Positions 22,317 to 33,642 of a stretch of DNA of 43,628 nucleotides are shown piece by piece. The stretch is from contig MNCI01022074.1 in the NCBI GenBank assembly GCA_015680685.1, positions 147,793 to 191,420 of the forward strand, read 5' to 3'. Below the pieces are notes generated by a model, which was given only the letters and a program-made list of their open reading frames with translations, had not been told where the DNA came from and did not search any database. The translations under genes were made by a program, and so were the position numbers. Every line of letters starts with the position of its first letter. Position 1 is the stretch's first letter. The stretch comes from Gnetum montanum. Its lineage: Eukaryota > Streptophyta > Gnetopsida > Gnetales > Gnetaceae.

Positions 22317-24016
22317 TGAAACACCACTAATTTCGGCCTAACATTTTAAAACGAGAAAAACTTAGAGCCTTTTGAGCTTTTGGGAGGCAAAAATTCAACT
22401 AAGGAATGGAACTCATGTTGGGCTTGTCAAGTTTAGCTTGCCCTCAGCTTGAGCAACTCAAATGACTTCAAAATCAAGTCAAGGATGATCCAATCTAAGG
22501 ATGCAAGTCATCTTCATAAGGCCACTATTGTCCACTTCAAGTTTCAGCATTCGGGAGTTCAGATTTTGGGCCGAATTGCACAAATTTTGCCAGGTCACAT
22601 TGAGGTCACACTGGCAGCATGAGTATAGCATGAGTGCTAATCACGCCCAGCATGAGCAACTCCAAAAGCCTTAAAATAGAGTCAAAATGGTTTGACTTAA
22701 AAGGTGCAAGTCATCCTGAATGTCCATTGATGACTAATTCAAGTCCCAGCCTCCAGAATTCTAGACTTCAGGTCCAAAATCACAAATATTTTGTCACTCA
22801 CGCTGAGCTCATGTTCAGGACATGCTAACAGCGTGAGTCCAGCATGAGCTACCAAAAGTGGCTCAAATCAAGGTGCACCCAGGCTTAGTTTTCAACATGT
22901 AGTTTACTCTCAGGGTCAAACATAGTCAAGCAATTGTTAGACTCAAAGAACAAGCTACAAAGATCAAAAATTGGTGTGAAATATATCATTTTCATCAGGT
23001 CACACTGAGCTCACGTTGGCAGTGTGAGTACTGATCACACCCAGTCAAAAGCACAGCAAACACACACTGAGGACACGCCAAGACAAAATAAATTCACATT
23101 GGAAGCTTTTATGAAATAGAAATGCCTCAAGTAGCCACCAAACCACTCACATCAGCATCCTACAATAGTCAATTCATGGATCGAGAAATTCCAAGCAAGC
23201 TGGAGTCAATTTCTCTTATTGTACACTATCATTTTTATTGTAAATTTTCAACATTTATGGGCTTGTCAAGATCTTACGCACCAAATTGTATCTGCTTCTA
23301 TGAGCATAAGCTAGCTTGCATAAGCCAAATATACATTGTAATATATAGTGCATCTGGTCAAGAACATAGCCTACCTACGCACGTCCAATTCACACATAGT
23401 TGTCCATCAAACACATGTCACATGATCCGTTTTCCTCTCATCTCTCAGCTGTTGATTCCATCCATGAATTCTGCCCCCAAGCCTAGCCAAACCTTATAAA
23501 TACCCTGTCCATCCACATGAATGAGGTTGGAAATTTGGAAGGTTAATAGCTTAGGGAGCATCGACTAGCAAATTTCGACGCTTGGGCACACGTGAATCCT
23601 AGCATTCAAGCACCTATAAACACATCACTTCGGGGCTTAGCGCTTGACTTGCCATTCACATATGCAACTAGGCTTTGACCGGTGCACATTCTTGTTAAGC
23701 AATATAATACAGTTCATTATTGCCTTCCATTATATTGTTCACTCTATTTTATCTATTTTACGTTTCTGCATATGCTGTTGCAGTCACACTTTATTCACAT
23801 TTCATATGTTACAGTTACGATAACCCCAGTGCAGGCCATAGCTTACGCTCAGGGAAGTCTTTGGTTGATTTATGTGTAGACCATCCAAGGTACTCTACCT
23901 TCATTTTCTTTTCCAGCTTACCCTCACAGGAAGGTAGGGTCAGCTGTGTCTCTTTGGTAATCTTTCATCATTTGTTTTTCCCTTCCAACCTCATGTCGAC
24001 GATTTCAGTCAGCGTA
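22317..24016 (+). repeat. Tat element 5' LTR
   Basis: It starts TGAAACACCACTAATTT and ends about CAGCGTA at 24016, where the 3' LTR has CAGCACA. The U3 repeats CTCACGC/GCGTGAG-type motifs in both orientations (22600-23060). TATAAATA is at 23495-23502. It is followed by a four-base spacer and the primer site. Confidence 0.9.
23495..23502 (+). promoter_or_regulatory. TATA box of the Tat 5' LTR
   Basis: TATAAATA in ACCTTATAAATACCCTG, conserved at 40729-40736 in the 3' LTR with identical flanks. Likely start of the genomic RNA about 30 bases downstream. Confidence 0.65.
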
Positions 24017-24022
24017 GTAAAT

Positions 24023-24041
24023 TGGTGCTAGAAGGAGGACC
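24023..24041 (+). other. Primer-binding site of the Tat element
   Basis: TGGTGCTAGAAGGAGGACC lies shortly after the LTR end and begins with TGG, the complement of tRNA CCA. I cannot assign the tRNA from memory with confidence. Confidence 0.65.
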
Positions 24042-24120
24042 AACTTGTTTACCATCCCGTCAAAATGTTAATTATGCTACCTATTAAACACTATGTAGAC
24101 CAGGTGCCAAACTTAAGCTT

Positions 24121-24539
24121 AGCTTGTCAAGCTAGCTTACTTACACCCAGCTTGTTAAGCCAGCTTACTCATGCCTAGCTTGTTAAGCTACCTTACTCAC
24201 ACCCAGCTTGTCAATCGACTTACTCACGTCCAGCTTGTCAAGCCAGTTTACTCACGCCCAGCTTGTCAAGCTAGGTTACTCACACCTAGCTTGTCAAGCC
24301 AATTTACTCACGCCCAGCTTGTCAAGCTAGTTTACTCATGCCTAGCTTTTCAAGTTAGCTTACTTACACCCAGCTTGTCAAGTTAGCTTACTCACGCCCA
24401 GGTTGTTAAGCTAGCTTACTCATGTCTAGCTTTTCAAGCCAATTTACTCATGCCCAGCTTGTCAAGCCAGTTTACTCATGTCCAGCTTGTCAAGCTAGTT
24501 TACTCACACCTAGCTTGTCAAGCTAGCTTGCTCACGCCT
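24121..24539 (+). repeat. 28-bp palindromic minisatellite in 5' leader
   Basis: Fifteen head-to-tail units of 28 bases (the fourth has 27). Each opens with AGCTTGTCAAGCT or a close variant, which is a 6-bp inverted repeat around a single base, followed by AGTTTACTCACGCCC or variants. The array stops five bases before the gag ATG at 24544. Variation is mainly C/T. In RNA every unit could form a small hairpin, so the leader would be a string of stem-loops. There are no unique spacers, so this is not a CRISPR array. Confidence 0.95.
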
Positions 24540-24543
24540 AGCT

Positions 24544-26985
24544 ATGGAATCTTTCCAAATCAACATAACAACACTATAGACCTCTGACTCTGGGGCTAGG
24601 ACCTCAAACCCTATGACTATGATAGAACTCATAACTATCATTGAAGAAATAAACCCTCAAGGTTCAAATCACTAGTTACTTAGGCTATAGGGTAAGGACC
24701 CCACTTATGCAATCCTCACACCAGAACAATATAACTTCATTTGTGTGAAGATTCAAGCCAACTTGCTTGTCGAACACATAGAAAGAGAAGCAAAGTGAAA
24801 CTATGAGCTCATTTACAAGGGAGTTCATGAGTTTACCCCCTCATTATTTGACATGATCCCCCTTTCCAAGCCCCATCATCGACTCATATCTCAGCTTCTC
24901 ATGGTAAGGAATCAAAACTTACAGCCACCTCCAATAGAGCCTTAGAGTGGGGATGAGGAAGATGACTTTGCAGCCCAATCTGAGCATTGATATTCATACC
25001 ATACCATCAATCCTCATGCCTATACAAACCCATCATTCTAACCTTTCCTAGAAGAGACCATACTTCCTCCTTTATCTGCAAACACTCAAGCACCGGTTTC
25101 TCTACAGGGAGTACCCACTTCCATTCCCACCTTCTCCATGCCCAACATTCAATCTGATACATCCATCTCCATCATACCTCCGCAAGTATAGTCCCAACAA
25201 CCCCCTCCTCAAACTAATTCAAGATCAATCTTCTAACCTCAAGTAATTGGGATGCCATCAGTTATACCAGCTTCCACGTCCACCCACTACATACCACAAG
25301 TACAAACCCATGGAGCACCTTTGATTACTTAAGCCCAACATGTTCAGGGTGTCACTTGACAACCTGTGGCTAGGTAATGGGTTTCACCAGCTATTCAGCA
25401 ACATCAACCTACTCACTACAATGTACCACACCCTACAATCCCATCTCTGAATGTTGCTCCACCACAACAACCGATAATCCAATAGTCTCCCTTTCCACAG
25501 ATAATGCAACAATCAAACTACTACCAATCGCAATCTACTTAACTAGTTGATCTGCCTACCACCCAAGAGTGGGTAGACATGAAGAAAATGATGCACTCAT
25601 TAACTAAGGAGGTAAATCACCTTAAAACTATGAACACTGAGGAAGTTAAAGTGCTGAACTTCTACCAAGATGACCCAATAAACCCTTTAGTTCCACCATT
25701 AACATTACCAAAGGGAATCTCATTACCACAACTAATCAAATACAATGGAGAGTGAGATCCAAATGCCCATCTGGTAACATTTCGACTAGAGTGTCTATTG
25801 CTTCAAGCCTGGCCTCATGTAATTCTACGTGTATTTGCTATGTCCTGATAGGAAGAGCCTTAGAGTGGTACTGAGCTTTACCCCATAACACCATATCATC
25901 TCTAGAGGATTTGTTATATTAGTTCATTACCCGTTTCAAATATAATCTAAAGCCTAAAGCCACACTAGATGGTTTGATTTAGATTAAATAGGCATCATTA
26001 GAGCCAGTGCTAAAATTTATCCAAAGGTGGAGTGTAGCCTTGAATGAACTTCAAGAGTCCATCCCTGAAACATACTTTCTTAGCATCCTTAAGGCTTTCG
26101 TGAATGACTTCGTCAAATCAAAAATTTATTATTTGAGTGCTCGTACTTTGTGTCAAGCATTCACACACATTAAGAACATAGAAGAGGTGGCTCAAGCAAG
26201 TAACGACCTAGCTTACTTAGCCTTTAGGAGCCAACATATGAGGAAGGATAAGGATAAATCCAAAAGGATGGTAGTAGCAGTAGCAGAGATAGTCCAAGCT
26301 AACAATTCTAGACAGAAAGGAAAACAACCCACTGCTGCAACTAGCCATGAAAGAACCACATCTACACCTATGCCCAAATATTCCTTAACCAAAACCACAA
26401 ACATGGATCCCACTCGTAGATTTGAACAAAAAGATCCTACCCAGTACATGCCCTTGCCTATGAAGCCTTCACAATTATTATATTAACTTCTAAGGGCAAG
26501 GTTAATCCAACACAAAAAAATGTCCCCTGCAGCATCCCAAAAACACGATCGATTCTGTGAGTTGGCTAAAAACCCAACCTTAGCAATAGCTGATGAGCCT
26601 CCCGTTCTAAGAGGCTTTAGGTTAGGCAGGTTTTACGAATATCACCAATGGTGTGGGCATGGAATTGACTACTGCTTCACCTTAAAACAAGATATACAAT
26701 GCATGATCAATAGGGGTGAAATAGTATTTTATGAGGCAAACCTAGTAAAGTTCCAAAACCAACCCATGGGGGTCTACAAGGATCCTCTCAATACTAAGGA
26801 CATACCATATGTCATTAACACTATCCATGTGGAAAATGGACAAGACATCCCCCTAAAGCCTTTTATAATTTGCAAGCCTTCTGAAACTACAACTGCCTCA
26901 ACACCTCCCCAAACCCCTTTTTCATACGCATATTCCCTACACCATAAAAACCATTCATCATTCACTTACCTTCTTTTGTCATAGC
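24544..26985 (+). pseudogene. gag: Tat-type gag
   Basis: The frame opens with ATG at 24544, directly after the 28-bp array. An N-terminal region (MESFQINITTL..., EQYNFICVKIQANLLVEHIE) leads to a Pro/Gln-rich stretch (25080-25560). The capsid domain follows: NFYQDDPINPLVPPLTLPKG, YNGExDPNAHLVTFRLECLL, GRALEWY, FITRFKYNLKPKATLDGL and VLKFIQRW, the Tat/Ogre form of retrotrans_gag. A Cys/His cluster, FYEYHQWCGHGIDYCFTLKQ (about 26630-26690), resembles the Tat C-terminal CHC motif. One frameshift lies near 25850; most stops fall at expected Gln or Arg codons. The end at about 26985 is approximate. Confidence 0.85.
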
Positions 26986-27373
26986 AGCAACCACTTCCTT
27001 TATGATTCGGGTGCCAAAACACCTTGACATGTAATCCCCTACAATTCCCCCATGACCCTTGCGAGAGCATCTTTCCGATAGGCTGACAAGAGAGCACCTA
27101 GAAAAGGAACATCATGAGCACAAATTGGGACCACCAAAGCTCATACCGCTAAATGTTGTTCCTATGGTTCCATCCACCAGTGAGCCTAGCACAAGTCATT
27201 GAGACAAGAATACCCGCACTCTCAATGTCCCAAACTCAACATCCCCCGTTACTAACACAAGAATCCCTCCACAAGAGATACAAATGCTGGGTCAAATGGA
27301 CCAAGTCTTCACAAACAAGAGAATTCCAAGTGGTAAGGATCTAGCAAGTGCATTGACCCAAATCACATAGGCC
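26986..27373 (+). pseudogene. Decayed gag-protease connector
   Basis: Many stops and mixed frames (for example 27153-27344, Pro/Ser/Gln-rich). It joins the Tat gag to the conserved segment before protease. No domain is recognised. Confidence 0.45.
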
Positions 27374-28260
27374 TTGAAACAAAAGAACACCTCCTTAAGC
27401 TTGTACAATCTAGTAATGACCTCACTGGTACATCAGGAAGCTCTTGTGCACATGTTGACTTCGATCCATGTTAGTGAGGAGCTTCCCATAGATGAGCTAT
27501 CCATTTATGCTGTACTGTCCCCACAACCTCAAGAATCGAGCCCTACATCCCTAGAATTTTGTGCTAATGATATTAAGTGAGATGAAAAAATTGGAGAGGT
27601 CACCATAGCCCCTATGTTCATAACAATACAAGTTAGCCACTTCAAGATACGTAGGGTGCATGTCGATGATGGTGTAGCAACAAACGTAATACCCTTTCCT
27701 ATCCTCAAAAAAATGGATCTTATGAGCAAATACGGCCCACAACAACCTCCTTTTTAAAATCCTTTAGTGGTTCCAATGTCATGATAAAAGGCATGCTTAC
27801 CTTGGATTTCATAGTAGGGGACCAATTCCCCACATCAACTAAATTTGTAGTGGTTGATGAAATGCCAAGGTTCAATCTGATTCTAGGACAACCTTAGCTA
27901 GCTCAACTTAGAGCTGTATCCTCACCAATCCATCAAGAAATCCACCTACCTTATGAGGGCGGTGAAATCATGATACATGGGGACACGACAAATTCACTCA
28001 CTTCCTCATGCTCAGGAATGGATCAAGGGTTATACGTTAAGTTCTTTGAGCCTAAACAAGAAACCATGAGTGCACTTCAAGACATGAACCAACCGTTAAC
28101 TCATGATCCTGCTAAAACTGAGGAAGCACTAGACGACACAGATATAGGAGCCATTCCCACTGACATCTCTTGGTCAGAGCTACCTTTTGACATCTCTAGT
28201 GAAGGGGAAGGGGAGTATAAGATCGTACCTACATGTCCTACCCCTCACGTCAAACTATGA
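27374..28260 (+). pseudogene. Tat-type retropepsin and upstream region
   Basis: The segment SLYNLVMTSLVHQEALVHML with the following HVSEELPIDEL is the conserved stretch preceding protease in Tat elements. The protease active site reads VHVDDGVATNVIP (about 27656-27695), with Asp-Asp-Gly where most retropepsins have Asp-Ser/Thr-Gly. KFVVVDEMPRFNLILGQP (about 27841-27895) corresponds to the Leu-Leu-Gly-Arg-Pro-Trp end; Trp is lost to a stop. The frame shifts near 27755 (after QQPPF). The C-terminus stays open from 27970 to a TGA at 28258. Confidence 0.82.
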
Positions 28261-28560
28261 ATAATAAAAAAATAACTCAATAACTAGAGCAAACTACCAA
28301 GCATCTGGAATGATGTTAAACTATCAACCATCCGGTACAACATTAAAATGCTAGCGAATGTCTGCAATGATGCTAGACTAGCCATGGTCAGAAATGGCCA
28401 GTCCCTTTTAAGTCTCCTAAAACTACTATTGCTTTTAGCCCACTATGGCCTAAAACTGGTAATCCCTCTTTCTTTTCTTCAACACAGATGCAATGGTCTA
28501 CCATGACTCTAAACTGATGTGCAAGGCTCAAAATGGCCTTAAACTAGAGCTCAGTATGTT
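28261..28560 (+). repeat. TATGRCCTAAACT-type spaced repeats, block 1
   Basis: Diverged repeats of a 25-45-base unit with a core like ACTATGGCCTAAAACT (28441-28456), CATGACTCTAAACTGATG (28502-28519) and AAATGGCCTTAAACTAG (28531-28547). Related blocks lie at 34310-34420 and 37990-38335, so all three mark boundaries between the element's genes. Confidence 0.6.
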
Positions 28561-28609
28561 GCAAGTTTACAAACTTTCATTACGTTATGTTAAATTTTCA
28601 TTTACATAN

Positions 28610-28643
28610 TATAAATATATAAATATATATATATATATATATA
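28610..28643. repeat. (AT)n microsatellite
   Basis: A TATA-AATATATA run beside an ambiguous base at 28609; a simple repeat without other signal. Confidence 0.9.
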
Positions 28644-28786
28644 CAATATTGAATTTCAACATGGCAATAGAATGCCAACACACTATTCCATGATTAAATC
28701 CATATCATTACATCTATCCCCATACATTTCCATTAGACATCAAAAATCCAAAACATTCGATAGCTAAAGCTGGACTAACAGTTAGC

Positions 28787-28870
28787 TCACACATCAGTGC
28801 TAGGAGGCGACTGGCCTCCAAGATCCTCCACATCATTTGCTCCTGCTCCATTGGGGCCAGCCTCTTCATA
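28787..28870 (-). pseudogene. Antisense gene, terminal exon
   Basis: Twenty-seven codons plus TGA (28787-28789). The peptide is acidic and Gly/Pro-rich: EEAGPNGAGANDVEDLGGQ, then SPPSTDV and stop. The acceptor is the second AG (ACATAG) after TTCTGTTGTAGGG; using it keeps the phase of the previous exon exactly. Confidence 0.6.
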
Positions 28871-29014
28871 CTATGTCCCTACAACAGAACGGAAAACAAA
28901 CAAGCAAGTAAGCATAGCAAAGCAACTTATGAATACAAAACCTGGAAGAACAATAACACTAACACTAAAAACAATTAAAGCATACAAAAGTAAGCACCAT
29001 AATAAAACACTCAC

Positions 29015-29793
29015 AGCCGAAGAGTTCCTTAGAATAGCCTCCAAGCGTCACAAAATCTCCTCCTCAGGTACGTTTGCCCAATCCTCCTCTAGACCAAGGT
29101 CAATACCGGCTAAGGTTTTACCCTTGTCCATCAGGGTCCAGGTTAGGCGCTCAAGGGAGAACATGCCTGTTGAAGCCTCCCCGAATGCAGTGGTAATGGT
29201 TCTCTTGGGAGATCCTTTAAATTTTGTGCACTTGGCAAACCTATCATAAGCAGGACGTAAGCCTAGTCCATCAATGAACATTTCCTTTTGACGATGTTCA
29301 ACTAATTCCTCCTTTAACCATTTCTTGTATTGGTGCTTGTGATCCTTTTGATCTTGACCCCACTTACATACCTTAGTAGCAAAAGATTTCCAATCGTGGC
29401 ATTTCCTATTTAGTAGATCCATTTGTGCCTTTTGTTTGGCTAAATCCCATGTTGCCTGAACTTTGCTGTCCAAAACTATCCAGTAACATGCATAGGTGAT
29501 TTCAGATGTACGCCAAGTACTATCACCAGACAACCTAGCAGCAGCAAAATCATAACAAGATTGAAGATCCCTATTCTCTTCTCTCTCCTTCGCCAATGTA
29601 TCCTTCAATGAGTGCATCTCATTCCATAGGTACTCAATTGAATGCCTACAAGTCCAGAGGGACTTAGTATTTTGTATGACGCAACCAAAAACTGCATCAT
29701 AAATCTTTCTAGGAACTTGTTCAATATTTCTTGGCAATTCAAGGAGAGCATCAATATGAGCATCCCCAGAAGGATCCCATTAAAGCCTGGTGC
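29015..29793 (-). pseudogene. Antisense gene, large C-terminal exon
   Basis: The exon has 779 bases (2 + 777), open from 29737 to 29048, with one TAA near the start and one TGA near the end. It encodes a Lys/Glu/Trp-rich, probably helical segment: ELPRNIEQVPRKIYDAVFG, IEYLWNEMHSLKDTLAKERE, QKDHKHQYKKWLKEELVEHR, RPAYDRFAKCTKFKGSPKRT. The heptad-like Leu spacing in the second block suggests a coiled coil. The reading frame is far longer than chance in AT-rich DNA. Confidence 0.68.
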
Positions 29794-29897
29794 CTACAAG
29801 TATAAGTACCGCACACATGAATCAGCTATAATTAACAATAAATGCAAAGAAGCACAATAAACCCAGACACTTAGCATAATATGTAACATACACATAC

Positions 29898-30104
29898 CTA
29901 GTTCTGGATGAGCTTGTTGTAGGCAAGTGACTACATCATTAACGATGCCCATGACAAAGTCTTTATTGGGCATTTTAGGCCATGGCCTTAACTAGTCAGC
30001 AGGTGTTGGACAAGTAGGGGAAGTCATCTCAATCGAGGCCTATGACCCTGACACCTCTACCCGAGATGTATGCGCCTTAGAAACCTTAGCATCTACCTTC
30101 AGTT
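29898..30104 (-). pseudogene. Antisense gene, 207-base exon
   Basis: Enters and leaves in phase 1 (2 + 204 + 1). It encodes a Ser/Thr/Pro-rich stretch, then MPNKDFVMGIVNDVVTCLQQ. Two TAG codons interrupt it. Donor is GTATGTG and acceptor ATTCCTAG. Confidence 0.6.
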
Positions 30105-30183
30105 CTAGGAATAATTAAGATAATCAAAAACAACACATAAAAGTTAAAAGGTACAAAATATGGATCAAGCTAAAGGAACATAC

Positions 30184-30462
30184 CAAAAAGCCCTTTGCTG
30201 GTGAGCTTGGGTGGATCACCAAGGGGCAAGAACCCATCGAAGAAATTGTCGAATACACCCCTCTCATCGCTTGAATGCTTAAGTACATCCAAAGCCTCAG
30301 CAAGCTTCGTCCCCATGATGCTTGTTACATCTTCCTCTTGCAAGACAGGGAGTTCCTCAATCGCTTCTTCCCTCTCTTTTTCTTCTTCCTCTGGCCCTAT
30401 GACGACCACTTCAGGTTCAACCATTGGGGCTAAGGCTTCTCTTTTCCTCTCGGAGCTTTCCT
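30184..30462 (-). pseudogene. Antisense gene, acidic exon
   Basis: The 279-base exon is fully open and in phase 1 on both sides. It encodes an acidic segment, EEEEKEREEAIEELPVLQEE, then TSIMGTKLAEALDVLKHSSD and FFDGFLPLGDPPKLTSKGLF. It is the best-preserved exon. Confidence 0.68.
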
Positions 30463-30570
30463 CTGATAATACAAGTATTCTAGTGTTAGTATGACATAGT
30501 ATATGCATGCATTTAATGAACATATAAATTAAAACTCAATATATATATAACAATAAAATAAAATTCTTAC

Positions 30571-31617
30571 CCTCCACTAGCAATACAAAATGGATCCTCT
30601 TCGCTCTTGGTGGTCTCGCCTCAGGACTAGGCTTCCTTGGGCATTCAACTCTCTTCACCTTCACCTTAGATCTCCTGACAATCTCAAAAATCAAACATTC
30701 AGCCCCTCTAAGAGATGTGTGCAGTCTAGGTGGTTCCCATCCTAAGCTATCACAGGAATGATGAGAATGACTAGCTACACGCCCAGGAGTAACAGACACT
30801 GATTCTTCAATGCCTTTGGGTGGGTCCTAAGATCTGGTAGTGTTAAACAAATGGTGAACCCAGGGGCAAGATAGCTATGAATGATCCCTCAATATATAAC
30901 GGTTATCACCATAAACTACTAAAAACTCAAAAAACCTATGTAGGTAACCTGTGAAGAAGGCGAATGTGAAATGGAACTTGGCATTAATGTTTGAGCGTAA
31001 GATAATAATCTCTCCATGAAAGCCAGACCCAAGAAATTGTGCCTAGTTATAATGCATGCCCATCTCTAGGACTACACGTATGATACATGCAAACTCGACC
31101 TCAAGGTTCCTTCCTTGAGAAAGAGATTTAGGGAATTCCTGTGCCCGAAAGAGGGGGTACAAGAAGTTCACCTCTGTTGATCGAGTATCATCTTGCATGG
31201 AAAAACCTTTGGGACCCCGAGACATGCCTAACCAATCTTCAAGCTCCTTTATGATTTGGCTTTCTTTAGTTGCTTTCTCTACTGCCACTCTAGCACCATC
31301 CATGGGCACACCAAAGAGATCAGGAAGGAACTCAGCACTCAAGTGGAAAGACACCTTGACTCCTCGAACCTGCATAGTAAATTCAGAAGCATCATCGCTA
31401 AAAGAATCAACAATGGTAACCATTTCAGTCGCTGGAACATTATGAGTCAAAGTAGTGAACAGGTCCATCAAACTTGCACGAGTAAGACAACTGATGATTA
31501 ACTCAGAGGCCTTCATCTACAACCATTTTTGTGACTATTCTATCTCTCCATACTTCATAAAAAGAGTGGCCTCAGTATGCCCTAATATGATAGTAACTTC
31601 ATTAGAGGAGATGGCCG
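30571..31617 (-). pseudogene. Antisense gene, central exon (domain of unknown type)
   Basis: A 1047-base exon in one frame with five TAG stops and no frameshift. Key stretches: SSNEVTIILGHTEATLFMKY, MKASELIISCLTRASLMDLF, VKVSFHLSAEFLPDLFGVPM, NFLYPLFRAQEFPKSLSQGR, EFACIIRVVLEMGMHYN and NAKFHFAFFTGYLHRFFEFL. It ends with a basic Lys/Arg-rich tail (RRSKVKVKRVECPRKPSPEA). The pattern of an 'FLPDLFGVP' turn followed by helical blocks recalls plant transposon-associated proteins with mobile-domain folds, but I cannot assign a family by eye. Confidence 0.65.
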
Positions 31618-31836
31618 CTGTAGGAAAAACATAAAGTGAGAGGTTAAAAAAACATAGTACACGATGATGTAACAAAGAGAAAATGGAGTCTAGAATGTGA
31701 CCATTTACTGTCAGTAAATGGGGTAGGAAAATTAGGTGTAGCATCAACCCTCTAAGGAAAGATTGACCCATTCGGGGACCAATCCTTGTGCAACCAACCA
31801 TGAACTTGACAACATTCAAAAGCTCTTGAGAATTAC

Positions 31837-31980
31837 CTATGGTAGTCAACAATAGTAGCTCTTTTTTGGTCTAGTACCGCAGCACGAAGAGTAGGGTCCA
31901 CCATGAATGTCTCCAATGCTGTGCGTGTTAAGGCAAGCCCACCGTCATCATCACGCATCTCATTCTCATCGAAACGAGGC
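31837..31980 (-). pseudogene. Antisense gene, 144-base exon
   Basis: Open exon (1 + 141 + 2) encoding RPRFDENEMRDDDGGLALTR, then TALETFMVDPTLRAAVLDQK and RATIVDYH. Acceptor TTTTATGTAG, donor GTAATT. Confidence 0.62.
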
Positions 31981-32069
31981 CTACATAAAAGAAGAATATT
32001 TATGCATAGACAATGATATAATTTTAAAAGAATTAAAAATTAATTAAATCAAAGCATAAAAGAGCATAC

Positions 32070-32458
32070 CTATCCACTCTATACACTATCCCAGGTGGGT
32101 TTTGAAATAGCATTTCCATACATGAGTCAAGGGACGAGTAGACCTAGGACCCTCGGGAGGGCCTTCCTTAACTATAAAAAGTCCCTCATCTATGTCAATA
32201 ATGTAGGTAAGCATGTCTTATGTAGATCTAGGCAACATTGTTTCAACGATATCACAGGCCAACTACTCACTTAAATGAGACCATATAACTATGCTAAAAC
32301 TTTGTAAAATAAATAACAAAAATGCACCAACATCCAGAAAGAACCATATCACATGAGGCCCAATACGCATGTCATAAGTAAGTACGTCCGGTCCAAAAGG
32401 ACCAAACCAAGCAAGTACACCAATGAGCTCAACCACAAGGAGGGAAGGTTTAAGCCCC
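32070..32458 (-). pseudogene. Antisense gene, upstream exon
   Basis: Encodes KPSLLVVELIGVLAWFGPFG, RIGPHVIWFFLDVGAFLLFI, ACDIVETMLPRST, DMLTYIIDIDEGLFIVKEGP and, after a one-base deletion near 32145, VYSSLDSCMEMLFQNPPGIV. One TAG and one TAA interrupt it. The acceptor CTATATGTAG at 32459 is tentative; the donor GTATGCTC at 32069 is strong. The first half is hydrophobic. Confidence 0.55.
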
Positions 32459-33009
32459 CTACATATAGCCAAAACCTTAGGTAAGTAAAAAAGTCCAAGT
32501 GCTCAAAATAATATGCAACTACATAAACCAAATACATAAATAATATTTAATATATAGTTCCACCCCATGAGACAAGGACACCAATATTTATTTGGTGTAT
32601 TTAACGCTCACTGAGGTACATTAAAATCTTTTACACAGTAGTTTATTGCAAGCGATATAAAATGAACATGCAAGTATAGAACCATGAACATTCGCAGATT
32701 CGTAGAAACATATTTAAATCTATCCAAACAAGAAACAATAAACAACATAGACATAAACACCAGCAACAAATAAAAATTTTAACAAACAATGTGCATCTTC
32801 ACAATTTTACACAAGCCAGGCGTGCTCACGTTACCAGCAATTGTTGTATATACACAAGTTGCAGCCCTCTCGTTCTTGTATGAAACATAGTGCAAATATA
32901 CCAAGCTTTGAAACATAAAACTCATTGAAAATCAATCACTTCTTTCTTTGGAATCACCATGAATCATCAATCAAAAAGGAACAGAAACCCCCACAAAGGG
33001 AAACGCCAA

Positions 33010-33370
33010 TCATGAGAAGCCCACCATGGGCGCTCATGCTGGGCTTGCCTTGCAACTCATGCTGGGGCTTGCCCTGGACGCTCACGCTGGGGCTTGCCTT
33101 GGATGCTTAGGCTGGGCCTGCCTTGCAACTCACACTAGGGCTTGCCCTAGATACTCACGCTGGGCCTGCCCTACAACTCACACTATAGTTCTCCCTGGGA
33201 ACTCACACTGGGCACATCCCTAAACTCATGCTGGGGCTTGCCCTGGACACTCATGTTGGGCCTGCTCCGGGAACTCACATTGCAGTTCTCCCTAGGAACT
33301 CACATTGGACTTGCCCTAAAACTCACGTTGGGCTTGCCCTAGCACTCATGCTGTGCTTACCCTGGTTTGC
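33010..33370 (-). repeat. CTCACGCTGGG minisatellite within the antisense gene
   Basis: About 11-12 imperfect units of roughly 28-34 bases alternating ACTCACGCTGGGGCTTGCC and CTGGGAACTCAC-type halves. GC content is much higher than in its surroundings. It lies between the possible first exon and the exon at 32458, so it would be intronic. The core CTCATGCTGGGCTTG is also found in the LTRs (39612-39626). Confidence 0.85.
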
Positions 33371-33642
33371 AAAATGAAAAACTCTAACTATGGCACGACT
33401 GCACACGACCAAAAGACAACAACTAAAAATAATCTATGGCAAGTCATAAACCCTAGTATAAATCTTGATGCCCAAAACGTGGTAAGAAAACATGGTAAAT
33501 GGTTTTGGATTTTCAATCCAATGTAGTAAAGAAACCCAAAAATTATGTTGAAAATATAGTAGAAAATGGCGGCCATGAGAGACCACGCTGTGCTAACTAA
33601 CGTTGCGCACAAAATACTAGAGAGAAACAAGAAGAAATGAAC

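Noticed and set aside
24121-24539. CRISPR-like regular array
   Set aside because: Units are contiguous 28-mers with no unique spacers, inside a plant retrotransposon leader.
28797-29249. Plus-strand 150-codon open frame
   Set aside because: It spans an intron and parts of two antisense exons; the - strand reading has better codon and splice support.
30195-30494. Plus-strand Ser-rich open frame
   Set aside because: It is the shadow of the acidic antisense exon at 30184-30462.
33010-33370. CpG-island promoter
   Set aside because: The GC-rich stretch is a minisatellite with no TATA or start-site pattern; most CGs are within repeat units.
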